NCBI GenBank assembly: GCA_944389615.1
Contig: CALXNA010000010.1
Span: 22,256-86,255 of the forward strand
Direction of reading: 5' to 3'
DNA length: 64,000 nucleotides
Source of the DNA: an uncultured Anaerobiospirillum sp.
GTDB taxonomy: Bacteria; Pseudomonadota; Gammaproteobacteria; Enterobacterales; Succinivibrionaceae
Shown here: positions 36,789 through 44,780 of the stretch, piece by piece
How the letters are laid out: each line of letters opens with the position of its first letter
Position numbering within the stretch: the stretch's first letter is position 1
Made by a program: the position numbers and the translations under genes
Notes under the pieces: model-generated
What the model saw: the letters and a program-made list of their open reading frames with translations, nothing else
Databases searched by the model: none
Told to the model about the DNA's origin: nothing

Positions 36789-37438
36789 GCCAAGCGCTCC
36801 CAGTAAGCCTGTGTCAGTACCTCAGCGGGGGTATCTAATTTATTTTTAAAAATAGTCATACCCCCCCCCGTTTGTGTTATGAAAGCAGCGACCGAAGGCA
36901 GGCTGACATCACGGGCACTGCGGAGCTCGTCGTGTACCGCCAACGGCCACTCAATCTTGAGGTCACGGTCAAGAGCATTAATCCCGGCATCGTAGTGCGG
37001 GGCGTAAGGACGGCTGAGGAAGTAAACCACTTCGGACTGCGCGCTGAGGCTCTGAAAACCATGGGCGACTCCCTTGGGCAGCACCAGCGCATTGTGCCGC
37101 TCAGCATCAAGCTCTACGGCAATGTGTTGTAGAAAGGTTGGGGAGTCGGAGCGTAAGTCAACCGCCACATCAAAGATGCGCCCTAAGCTGCAACGCACCA
37201 TCTTGACTTCGGTGTAGGGGGGCTTTTGAAAGTGGAGCCCGCGGATAGTACCGACGTGCTCATTGCGCGACAGATTGACTTGCGCAATGGGCGCGGTGAA
37301 GCCGACTGCCAGCAACTCCTCGGCACAAAAGACCCGCTCAAAGAAGCCGCGCGCATCCGTGCGTGGGCAGGCAGTCACCTCATAGACCCCGGGCAGTGCG
37401 AGCGGCCGCGCGGTAAAGCGCGTCATGCTGGTTGCCAT
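36785..37438 (-). CDS. dTDP-4-dehydrorhamnose 3,5-epimerase-like protein (AscE-like) with poly-G-encoded tail
   Basis: A cupin epimerase of the RmlC family (RGLHFQKPPYTEVKMVRCSL, ALVLPKGVAHGFQSLS). In a CDP-3,6-dideoxyhexose cluster it is probably the C5 epimerase leading to CDP-L-ascarylose. The normal fold should end near FITQT. The frame then crosses nine Gs (36861-36869), encoding GGG, and adds a 26-residue tail ending at the next gene's start. Loss or gain of one G would stop translation within a few codons and uncouple the next gene. ATG 37438 overlaps the rfbH stop. Confidence 0.8.
   Translation of the reverse strand: MATSMTRFTARPLALPGVYEVTACPRTDARGFFERVFCAEELLAVGFTAPIAQVNLSRNEHVGTIRGLHFQKPPYTEVKMVRCSLGRIFDVAVDLRSDSPTFLQHIAVELDAERHNALVLPKGVAHGFQSLSAQSEVVYFLSRPYAPHYDAGINALDRDLKIEWPLAVHDELRSARDVSLPSVAAFITQTGGGMTIFKNKLDTPAEVLTQAYWERLA
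36861..36869 (-). repeat. Poly-G tract (G9) in the epimerase gene
   Basis: Nine consecutive C on the plus strand (G in the coding strand), read ACG-GGG-GGG-GGT. With nine the long frame is open. Eight gives a TGA and ten gives a TAA within a few codons. Confidence 0.85.
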
Positions 37439-38829
37439 CAATGCCCTCCGCACTTTTCATTGATAAAGGCATGCAAGACCGCAGAGGTTTGAGCCAAATC
37501 GGCCTCAGTGAGGTTTTGCGCTACGCCTACCCAGAAGGTATTGCGCATGATGAACTCGGTGACCGGTAACTGCGTCAGCTCTGCCTCACTCAGCTCCGAG
37601 GACAGTCGTACTGTACTGTCACCGGCAAGGCGCAGCGGAATAGCTGTGTTGGTGAACATCGGCTGGCGTAAGATATTGCCCGCAAAGAGCAAGCGCGTGC
37701 CCACGCCGTGGGCTTCAAGGTACGACACGACCTCATTGCGGGTAAAAGGCGCCTCCGCGCGCACCGAGAGGAGAAAACCGAACCATGCGCTCTCGCAGCG
37801 CGGGTCAGGCTCAGGAAGGATGAACCAAGGGCTCAAATCCGTCAGCTCGCGCAACAAGAAAGCTGCATGCTGGCGCCGCAGCGCGAGGAACTCATCCAAG
37901 CGCTCAATCTGCGCTAAGCCCACTGCCGCTTGCCAGTCGGTCAGCTTGAGGTTGTAGCCGACATGGGAGTAGGTGTACTTGTGGTCATAGCCATAAGGCA
38001 AGCGCCCCAGCTGCCATTCAAAGCGCCGCGTACAGGTGTTGTCGTGGCCCGGGCAGCACCAGCAATCGCGGCCCCAATCGCGCAGCGACAAGACAATGCG
38101 GCGCAGCAGCGCATCTTGGGTCAGGACGGCACCGCCTTCGCCGGTGGTGATGTGATGGGCCGGATAGAAGCTGCAAGTGGCAAGATGGCCGAAGGTGCCT
38201 GCGTTTTTACTTTGCCATGAAGCGCCCAGCGCATCACACATGTCCTCGATGACCCACAGATTGTGCTCGGCTGCCAGCTCCATCACGGCATCCATGTCGT
38301 ACATGGCGCCCAGCGTGTGGGCAAGGAAGATGGCCTTGGTCTTAGGGGAGATGGCCTTTGTGAGCTCACTCACTGCTACGTTGTAGGAGGGCAGGCTCAC
38401 ATCCATAAAGACCGGAATCAGGCCATTCTGCACAATGGGATTGACCGTGGTAGGAAAGCCTGCGGCCACAGCGAGCACTTCATCACCAGCCTTGAGACGG
38501 CGTTCGCCTAATAGCGGCGAGGTGAGCGCAGTCAAAGCCAACAAGTTGGCCGACGAGCCTGACACGGTGGTCATGGCATAACGCACTCCTACCCGTGCAG
38601 CCAGCTTCGCCTCAAAGGCTTGGTTAAAGCGGTCGGCGGTCAAGTGCATATCAAGGGAAGCATCCAGCATGTTGACGAGCTCGGCTTCACCAAGCAGCTT
38701 GCCGGAGGCGGGCACGTACGCTTTGGCGCCTTCAGGCGCGGCCGCGCTTTGTTTTAAGCGGGCATATTCCCGTCCTAAGCTCAGAATCTGCGCCCGCAGC
38801 TCCTGCAGCTTGCTCTCTACTTGCGTCAT
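37438..38829 (-). CDS. rfbH: CDP-4-keto-6-deoxyglucose-3-dehydrase (E1)
   Basis: RfbH (DdhC/AscC) is the PMP- and [2Fe-2S]-dependent enzyme that removes the C3 hydroxyl of CDP-4-keto-6-deoxyglucose. It belongs to the DegT/AHBA aminotransferase fold. The catalytic Lys is replaced by His, as expected (SFYPAHHITTGEGGAV). The cluster motif CWCCPGHDNTCTRRFEWQ carries the iron-sulfur cysteines. The 463-residue length fits. The reductase partner E3 (AscD type) is not in this window. It starts 2 bases after the rfbG stop. Confidence 0.95.
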   Translation of the reverse strand: MTQVESKLQELRAQILSLGREYARLKQSAAAPEGAKAYVPASGKLLGEAELVNMLDASLDMHLTADRFNQAFEAKLAARVGVRYAMTTVSGSSANLLALTALTSPLLGERRLKAGDEVLAVAAGFPTTVNPIVQNGLIPVFMDVSLPSYNVAVSELTKAISPKTKAIFLAHTLGAMYDMDAVMELAAEHNLWVIEDMCDALGASWQSKNAGTFGHLATCSFYPAHHITTGEGGAVLTQDALLRRIVLSLRDWGRDCWCCPGHDNTCTRRFEWQLGRLPYGYDHKYTYSHVGYNLKLTDWQAAVGLAQIERLDEFLALRRQHAAFLLRELTDLSPWFILPEPDPRCESAWFGFLLSVRAEAPFTRNEVVSYLEAHGVGTRLLFAGNILRQPMFTNTAIPLRLAGDSTVRLSSELSEAELTQLPVTEFIMRNTFWVGVAQNLTEADLAQTSAVLHAFINEKCGGH

Positions 38830-38831
38830 CG

Positions 38832-39929
38832 CTAAGCTTCCTCTACTTTTTGGAGATAGTGCTCAATCTGCTGCCACGACAGTTCCCGCAGCGTACTGCT
38901 ATGCTGCGCCCAAGCCCGATACCAAGCCACGGTCAGCTCCAAGGCTTCCTTAAGCGGAAGCGCCGGTTTGACTCCTAACACCTCACGGGCTTTACGATTA
39001 TCAAGGCTCAACAGCGCAGCTTCATGAAAACGGGCGCTGTTACTGCCTAACTGACCCTCACTCTGAGCCGTATCACCGCCTGTACTGCCCCATAGGGTCG
39101 TGACGGCAGCGACCACCTCCCCTGCGGTCAGCACGGAGTCGGGATTAGGCCCAAAGTTAAAGGCACTGGCGGCAGCTTCCTGCCCCTCGTAGAGCGCGCG
39201 TGCTAAGGTGAGATAACCGTAGAGCGGCTCTAACACGTGCTGCCACGGGCGCGTCGCGTGAGGATTGCGCACCATGACACTCGCGCCGCGGCTCAAAGCA
39301 CGCACACAGTCCGGCACCAATCGGTTGGCCGCGAAATCACCCCCGCCAATCACATTACCGGCGCGCGCGGTCGCAAGATGCATCGTGCCCGGCTCATGGA
39401 GAAAGGAGTTACGAAACGAGGCACACAGGATCTCGGCGCAGGCCTTAGACGAGGAGTACATGTCATAGCCGCCTAAAGGGTCGGTTTCCTTGAAGGGGCG
39501 CCCTTCGTCATGGTTCTCATAGCACTTGTCGGTCGTGATGACCGTCAGGCTTTGCACTGACGGGCAGGCCTGACATGCTGCCAAAACATTGAGGGTGCCG
39601 AGCACATTGGTGCGATAGGTGGTCAGAGGGTCAAGATAGCTTTCGATGACCAAGGGCTGGGCCGCAAGATGCAGCACCAGCTGCGGCTTGCTCTGCGTGA
39701 CAAAACGCTGCAGGCTATGCAAATCGGTGACATCGGCGATGAGCTCGCTGGAGAGCAGCTCATGGCCGCGCACCAACTCGTACATCCTCTCAGATGAGGC
39801 CGGGAGCAGCGAATAGCCATAGACCTCTGCCCCAAGCAGCTTGAGTAGCAGCGTCAGCCACGTCCCTTTGAACCCGGCATGTCCGGTCACGAGCACCCTT
39901 TTGCCTGCGAAAAAGTCAGATAAGGCCAT
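38832..39929 (-). CDS. rfbG: CDP-glucose 4,6-dehydratase
   Basis: RfbG (DdhB/AscB) makes CDP-4-keto-6-deoxyglucose. The 365-residue extended SDR has VLVTGHAGFKGTWLTLLLKL, the catalytic YSSSKACAEIL and VIGGGDFAANRLVPDCVRA, all characteristic of this enzyme. ATG 39929 is 5 bases after the rfbF stop; the upstream in-frame start at 39974 lies within rfbF and is unlikely. Confidence 0.95.
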   Translation of the reverse strand: MALSDFFAGKRVLVTGHAGFKGTWLTLLLKLLGAEVYGYSLLPASSERMYELVRGHELLSSELIADVTDLHSLQRFVTQSKPQLVLHLAAQPLVIESYLDPLTTYRTNVLGTLNVLAACQACPSVQSLTVITTDKCYENHDEGRPFKETDPLGGYDMYSSSKACAEILCASFRNSFLHEPGTMHLATARAGNVIGGGDFAANRLVPDCVRALSRGASVMVRNPHATRPWQHVLEPLYGYLTLARALYEGQEAAASAFNFGPNPDSVLTAGEVVAAVTTLWGSTGGDTAQSEGQLGSNSARFHEAALLSLDNRKAREVLGVKPALPLKEALELTVAWYRAWAQHSSTLRELSWQQIEHYLQKVEEA

Positions 39930-39934
39930 GACTG

Positions 39935-40720
39935 CTACTCCCACACCTTCCATGGTGCCTGACCCGAGGCCCACAGGGCATTGAGCTCGTTTTTGTCGCG
40001 TATGGTATCCATGGGCTTCCAGAAGCCGTAATGGCGGTACGCATTAAGCTCCCCGCGGTCGATGAGCTGTTGCAGCGGCTCCTGTTCCAGCATCACATCA
40101 TGATCTGGGATGAGATCGAGGAAACTCTTTTCAAAGACAAAGAAGCCGCCATTGACCCAGCCGCCGTCGCCGCTGGGCTTTTCAACAAAGGAGTAGATTT
40201 CCCCATCGCCGGACATGCCCAGCGCCCCAAAGCGTCCGGTGGGGCGCACTGAGGTGAGCGTGCCGATCTTGCCGTGGGCGCGGTGATAGGCAATGAGCGC
40301 AGGCACATCGATATCCCCCACGCCATCGCCATAGGTCAGGGCAAAGTATGAGTCCTGATCATCCTCAAGCAGATAGCGCCGCGCCTGCTTGACGCGTGAA
40401 CCGGTCGAGGTGGCAAAGCCCGTGTTCAGGATGGTCACCTTCCACGGCTCGCTGTGGTTTTCGTGCACAATGACATCGTTGGTCGTAAGGTCGACCGTGA
40501 TGTCCGAGTTGTTGAGGCAGTAGTTCACGAAATAGTTCTTGATCTGATGGAACTTGTAGCCACAGAGCACGATGAAGTCGTTGAAGCCGTAATGGGAGTA
40601 GATCTTCATGATGTGCCAGAGGATCGGGTAGTCTCCGATCTCCACCATCGGCTTAGGTTTGAGTACGGTCTCCTCGCTCAGGCGCGTGCCCAAGCCGCCT
40701 GCCAGTATGACTACTTTCAT
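39935..40720 (-). CDS. rfbF: Glucose-1-phosphate cytidylyltransferase
   Basis: RfbF (DdhA/AscA) makes CDP-glucose, the first step to 3,6-dideoxyhexoses. The 261-residue product has LAGGLGTRLSEETVLKPKPM at the N-terminus and FALTYGDGVGDID and FVEKPSGDGGWVNGG further on. The ATG at 40720 overlaps the stop of a leader ORF (ATGA at 40717-40720). That leader is controlled by a poly-G tract about 245 bases upstream, so translation of the whole dideoxyhexose operon may be phase-variable. Confidence 0.95.
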   Translation of the reverse strand: MKVVILAGGLGTRLSEETVLKPKPMVEIGDYPILWHIMKIYSHYGFNDFIVLCGYKFHQIKNYFVNYCLNNSDITVDLTTNDVIVHENHSEPWKVTILNTGFATSTGSRVKQARRYLLEDDQDSYFALTYGDGVGDIDVPALIAYHRAHGKIGTLTSVRPTGRFGALGMSGDGEIYSFVEKPSGDGGWVNGGFFVFEKSFLDLIPDHDVMLEQEPLQQLIDRGELNAYRHYGFWKPMDTIRDKNELNALWASGQAPWKVWE

Positions 40721-41014
40721 CGGGCACACCCCGCTAAGGCTATGATCTGGGGGATACGTTGTGCGCAGACGAAGGCCCAGCATGAGGCAAGCTCAAGCTG
40801 TAATGATCGCGGTAAGGCACTGGATGCGGTGCGGCAGAGATGGCGTGAAGGGGCAGAAGAGCCCAGCAGGAGAGGAAGGAAGGTGTGGCCTTGAACTAAG
40901 GCCCAAAGGATGCGGGCGGGCGCAGTGAGGGCGTGAAAAATGAGGATTAGAAAAGTACGCTTACCCCCCCCCATTAGAGACTAATTTCTTTACTGATAAG
41001 CTGTTTATAGCCAT
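40717..41014 (-). CDS. Phase-variable leader ORF of the dideoxyhexose operon (OFF, G9)
   Basis: From ATG 41014 (CTGAGAG upstream) the frame reads MAINSLSVKKLVSNGGG and stops at TAA 40961-40963. With eight Gs instead of nine it would continue as GGGKRTFLILIFHALT and run 98 codons, ending in the ATGA that starts rfbF. That second part is open in the present sequence from an ATG overlapping the tract (40974). The sequence before and after the tract resembles the leaders at 46393 and 51811. The peptide itself looks unconserved after about residue 25, so it is probably a regulatory ORF. Rho polarity or loss of coupling would silence the operon in the OFF state. Confidence 0.65.
40964..40972 (-). 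repeat. Poly-G tract (G9), leader of the rfbF operon
   Basis: Nine C on the plus strand, preceded in coding direction by AAATTAGTCTCTAAT and followed by TAAGCGTACTTT. Both flanks are shared with the tract at 46345. Eight Gs would open the leader frame. Confidence 0.85.
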
Positions 41015-41118
41015 GCTCAAATACCCACTCTCAGGAGCCGTCGTACCTGCCCCAGAGGCCCGCGCATCAGCTTCCGTGTTAACGTGCGAGGCTCATCGAG
41101 CAAGTTCAATGGCGCCAG

Positions 41119-41146
41119 ATTATACAACAGCATGCCCATCATGGGC
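41119..41146 (-). promoter_or_regulatory. Cassette promoter 1 (palindrome + CTGTTGTATAATCT)
   Basis: On the minus strand the palindrome GCCCATGATGGGC (41134-41146) is followed by GCTGTTGTATAATCT, a perfect -10 at 41119-41124. The same 14-mer and a palindrome at the same place occur at 46487 and 51886. No standard -35 is seen; the palindrome occupies that zone and may be a regulator site. A leader of about 100 bases leads to ATG 41014. Confidence 0.65.
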
Positions 41147-41258
41147 GATGTATTTGCACATACGCCATATCTATGCGGCGGCGCCCTGAGCGCGGGCGCA
41201 GGCCGCCGCCCGCCCGCGGACTTGTGGGCGGCGGGAACAGGCGCTGCCAAGGTGTGGC

Positions 41259-41960
41259 CTACTTTTGCAGGATGATGAAGCTTTGCTCCCCAAAGAACCA
41301 GCCACTGACGGGCATGAGCTTGAGGTACAAGGACACGAGCCACGGCCACTTCGGCTTCTTGGTGTACATCAGCTGGCCCGGTATGAACTTGGGCACGACG
41401 AACTTAACCTTGTAGCCTAAAGACTTGGCCAAGGTAATCAGGCTGCGCTCGGTCAGCGGTGTGATGTGGTCGAACAGATCCCAGTAGGCGCCGTGGAAGT
41501 AGCGGATGTTGGGCGTCAGAATCCAGATCTCGCCCCCGTCGCGCAGCAAGCGATGCTGCGTCTTGAAGAGGTTGACGATGGTGTCGCGGTCGATGTGCTC
41601 AAGGAAGTTGCTCTCAAAGAACACCGAGACTGAGCCTTCCTTGAAGTGCGCGGCGAGGTTATCAATCTGGTCGACGATGACCTTGATGCCATCGCGCGCG
41701 AAGTCCTTAACATCGGGGTTGATGTCGAAGGCGTACTCCTCCATGCCCGAGTGGATGTTGTTAATGAAGTTGCACCCACCGGCCGCCAAATCAATCAATA
41801 CCCCCGCCCTGTCGTTATTAGTCTGATCTGCGGCCATGGGGGGTAAAAATCGGGCAAAGAAGTTAGAGCACAGTACTTGCCACACTTGATCTTGGATCTG
41901 CCGCATCTCTGGACTGTAGTAGGTGGCATAGAGCTTCTCAAAGTAGTCGCCATTGTTCAT
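41259..41960 (-). CDS. Class I SAM-dependent methyltransferase
   Basis: A 233-residue methyltransferase with a Rossmann SAM loop (VLIDLAAGGCNFINNI), an acidic strand (EEYAFDINPDV) and the LEHIDRDTIVNLF block, then RLLRDGGEIWILTPN. Such enzymes cap or methylate O-antigen chains. A CAGGAGC ribosome site precedes the ATG. A GGGAGC/GCTCCC hairpin stands just upstream (41976-41997). It ends about 110 bases before cassette promoter 1. Confidence 0.8.
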   Translation of the reverse strand: MNNGDYFEKLYATYYSPEMRQIQDQVWQVLCSNFFARFLPPMAADQTNNDRAGVLIDLAAGGCNFINNIHSGMEEYAFDINPDVKDFARDGIKVIVDQIDNLAAHFKEGSVSVFFESNFLEHIDRDTIVNLFKTQHRLLRDGGEIWILTPNIRYFHGAYWDLFDHITPLTERSLITLAKSLGYKVKFVVPKFIPGQLMYTKKPKWPWLVSLYLKLMPVSGWFFGEQSFIILQK

Positions 41961-42128
41961 GATAGCAAAGAGCTCCTGAAACGAAGGGGGGAGCTAGCAA
42001 AGCTCCCGTAAGTTGAAAGCTAAGCCTGGCGCGCGCTGGGCCTCAGTGTATGGCCTCAGCGCTGGTGGCCTGCACGCGCGGCGCAGGCGGCAGTGCCGGA
42101 CTCAGCGCCCCGCTGATGATCCATTGCC

Positions 42129-44516
42129 TTAGTGCACGGTACTGAGCGGCGTGAAGAAGGTTTGGGCGCTCACCCACTCATCTGGCACCAGATAGGGCAT
42201 CTCTTGCTCAATGAGGCTAAATGGCGCCAAACTCTCCATCACGATGGTGGTGACAAAGATCCCAAGGGTGGCCCAATAGCAGATCTTGGCCTGCAGCGCG
42301 GCCGTCTCTTCGTAGTCGACAAATTTGACCCACAACAGCACCACAAAGGCCACCAAGGCACCTACATTTTCCATGGTGTAGCGCGCAGAGTAGGCCGTGG
42401 AGATCAGATCGAGGTACCACACCACAATGCTCAAGAGCATTAAGGCAATCAGGGTTGCTTTGAGTAGCAGGCCTGGGTTGATGCCATAGCTATCGTGTGC
42501 GACTAAGCACGAGGCGCTGCTTTGGGGCTGCGGCTCATCCTTAAGCGTGCGCTGTGGCGTGTTCTGGCGTGTCATGAAGAGCAGCACGATCAAGGCAAGC
42601 CCCCACCACACCGGGCTTGCCAATAAGCCCACGCACAATTCGCCATAGGTGTAGTAGCCGGTGTGGTTGGTCCAACCGCGCAGCACGCCGTAGAAGGGGA
42701 AGTCAGCCTGCTCCGACCATGGGCGTGTGATAAACATCTGGATGGTGGCGCCAAGGTACTCGAGGTTAAGGTCTACACCTTTGATCTTAAAGTTATCGAG
42801 GCCGACGCACAGGCGTTGGCCAAACTCCCATACCGAGTCAAAGCGCAGGTAGTTCAGCACCATAGTGATGATGGCGCCGAGAGCCACTGGCACCCCCACG
42901 CAGAGGGCATCCAGCAGCTTGTCCTTGCGGCTGTAGTTTGAGCTTGCGCTGTCGGCGCGGACAGTGCCCACATGGTGCCATGACTTGGCTGTGACCATAC
43001 ACCAGAAGACGGGGCAGCAGAGCGCCAAAGCGAGCAGCAACACTAATGGGCGCGTATGCACCATGAGCACGATGACAAGGCCGATAGCGGCGAGAACCCA
43101 GCGCTTCTTGCGGGGCGATGTTATGCTGAGTAGGGTGTAACTCAAGTAGGTGATGATGCCTAACAATCCTGCAGCCAACAGAGGCGCATAGCAGTAGAAG
43201 CGCAGCATGCTTTGCACCAGTAACACATGCGTGCCCAGCACCGCCGCGGCTTGGCCCAAGCCCCAAACCAAGGCATTGGCTTGCGGCAAGATGCCGTAGA
43301 AACGCGCGAGCGCGAACGTACCCAGATAGATACCAAGGATGGCTACCAAGGTAAAGAAGGTGACGGACAGCGTCGGGCTCGGGGCGCAGCCGGTGATAAG
43401 GTAGAGCGGCAGGTAGAAGACCAGCATCGGGCCGTAGCCGTAGTAGGCGTAGAACTTGCCGTTATAGAAGCTGCGATCCCAAAAGCCTTCGATGCCTTGT
43501 TGCTCGCGCCAGCCCATATCAAACAGAAGCTCATTGTCCTGCGCCTTGAGTAAGTCAGCGTCGATCACCACGTCGATGTTCAGCTGCCCCTTGAGCCAAG
43601 CATCGAGGTTTTGCACATAAGGGTCATGATACTCGACCTCCTGCGGCGTGCGCGGGAAGTCCAGTAAGAGGCTGTACTCAGGATTGCCTAAAAAGTTGAA
43701 GCCATGTTCCCGATAGTCATAGGTCAGGTTGGGGCTCATGTGGCTCGGCGCCATCAGGTAGCCATAGCCCAAGCTCAAAGCAAGGCAGAGCGTCAGGCTT
43801 AAACCTTGAACCGTCCTAAAGCCCTTGCGGCTTAGGTCATCTAAGCGTACTTGGTACCAGCGTTGGCGCACCAGACCCAAAAACGCTAACCCTATGAGCA
43901 CCAGCGCGCCCCAGCGCAGCAGGCTAAAGGAGTAGGTCGGCTTAATGTTGAGGGTCAAGTCGGTTAAGACCACCACACCCTGCACATTGTCGAGGGAGAT
44001 GACCACTGAGTGGGCCTTGCCGACGCTGCGTACCAAGAGCTTAACGGGCTCCGCAGGAGTGAGGGCAAAGTCATTGCCATGGACGCTGATGTCGGCCGGG
44101 GCCACCTTGAACATGTTTGCAGGCCGGTGGTTGATGATACTGGCATCATCGGTCATGCTTACGGTGCCGGAGATAAGGCTATGCTCTCCTTTGAGCTTGA
44201 AGCCTAAGGTCATCATGTCTACATCAAGCCCCGAGACCACGAGGGACTTCTGCTGGGGTGAAAAGACGTAAGCAGGCTCCCCCAGCTGCTCGTGATAAGG
44301 CAGTGGTACCGTGAGACTTTGATAGTCGCCCCACACATAGCGGAAGTAGATATGGTTGCAGACCAGACCTTCGAGCAAAGTGGCGATCACGACAATGAGC
44401 GTAATCCACCAGCGCAATGGCTTAGTGGCTGGTTTAGTGGTGAGGTCTGCTTGAGCATTGGTTTGTGGGGCGGGCGCTGCTTGAGCAGGTGAGGCCGTGC
44501 TTAACAGTTCTGGCAT
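42129..44516 (-). CDS. Polytopic membrane protein, GT-C-like (paralog 3)
   Basis: A 795-residue membrane protein starting MPELLSTASPAQ. A span near residue 40 is followed by an extracytoplasmic domain (LPYHEQLGEPAYVFSPQQKS) and many further spans. The hallmark WDRSFYNGKFYAYYGYGPML, then LYLITGCAPSPTL, is present. It is very close to the 49151 protein over its whole length. Downstream of the HAD-UbiA gene and the dprE1/dprE2 remnant, it may transfer pentofuranose from a decaprenyl-phosphate donor, an inference from context only. Confidence 0.65.
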   Translation of the reverse strand: MPELLSTASPAQAAPAPQTNAQADLTTKPATKPLRWWITLIVVIATLLEGLVCNHIYFRYVWGDYQSLTVPLPYHEQLGEPAYVFSPQQKSLVVSGLDVDMMTLGFKLKGEHSLISGTVSMTDDASIINHRPANMFKVAPADISVHGNDFALTPAEPVKLLVRSVGKAHSVVISLDNVQGVVVLTDLTLNIKPTYSFSLLRWGALVLIGLAFLGLVRQRWYQVRLDDLSRKGFRTVQGLSLTLCLALSLGYGYLMAPSHMSPNLTYDYREHGFNFLGNPEYSLLLDFPRTPQEVEYHDPYVQNLDAWLKGQLNIDVVIDADLLKAQDNELLFDMGWREQQGIEGFWDRSFYNGKFYAYYGYGPMLVFYLPLYLITGCAPSPTLSVTFFTLVAILGIYLGTFALARFYGILPQANALVWGLGQAAAVLGTHVLLVQSMLRFYCYAPLLAAGLLGIITYLSYTLLSITSPRKKRWVLAAIGLVIVLMVHTRPLVLLLALALCCPVFWCMVTAKSWHHVGTVRADSASSNYSRKDKLLDALCVGVPVALGAIITMVLNYLRFDSVWEFGQRLCVGLDNFKIKGVDLNLEYLGATIQMFITRPWSEQADFPFYGVLRGWTNHTGYYTYGELCVGLLASPVWWGLALIVLLFMTRQNTPQRTLKDEPQPQSSASCLVAHDSYGINPGLLLKATLIALMLLSIVVWYLDLISTAYSARYTMENVGALVAFVVLLWVKFVDYEETAALQAKICYWATLGIFVTTIVMESLAPFSLIEQEMPYLVPDEWVSAQTFFTPLSTVH

Positions 44517-44519
44517 GGG

Positions 44520-44762
44520 TTAAAAGCGCTCCATCTTGCTGAAGATGCCTTCGGGGATGCTCGTGACGAGGAGCATGAGGTAGCGCCACATGAAGCGGGT
44601 ATGTACCACACCCTTGTTTTGGCTAATGGCGGTCAAAAACGAGCCTTGAACACTGGTTGCGCTTGGCGTGAGACGCTTGGGCAAGGCCTGCGCCGCCTCG
44701 CTGCGTGGCGCCGCGATGGTGGTGTCGATTACTGGGAAGCTTCCCCAGCCTGATACTCGCAT
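44520..44762 (-). pseudogene. Chimeric remnant of dprE1/dprE2-like genes
   Basis: An 80-residue ORF with a good AAGGAAG ribosome site. Its first 30 residues (MRVSGWGSFPVIDT...) look like the start of a DprE1-type FAD oxidase (decaprenylphospho-ribose 2'-oxidase). Its last 40 (AISQNKGVVHTRFMWRYLML, then SIPEGIF) look like the end of a DprE2-type short-chain reductase. The simplest reading is one deletion from inside dprE1 to the end of dprE2 that kept the frame. It lies 18 bases after the HAD-UbiA gene, where these two genes are usually found. A small novel membrane peptide is the alternative. Confidence 0.55.
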
Positions 44763-44780
44763 GGTCAATCTTCCTTGAAA

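Noticed and set aside
40717..40974. The frame from ATG 40974 as an independent 85-residue protein
   Set aside because: That ATG overlaps the poly-G tract and has no ribosome site. The upstream ATG 41014 with a conserved ribosome site explains the frame better as the distal half of a phase-variable leader.
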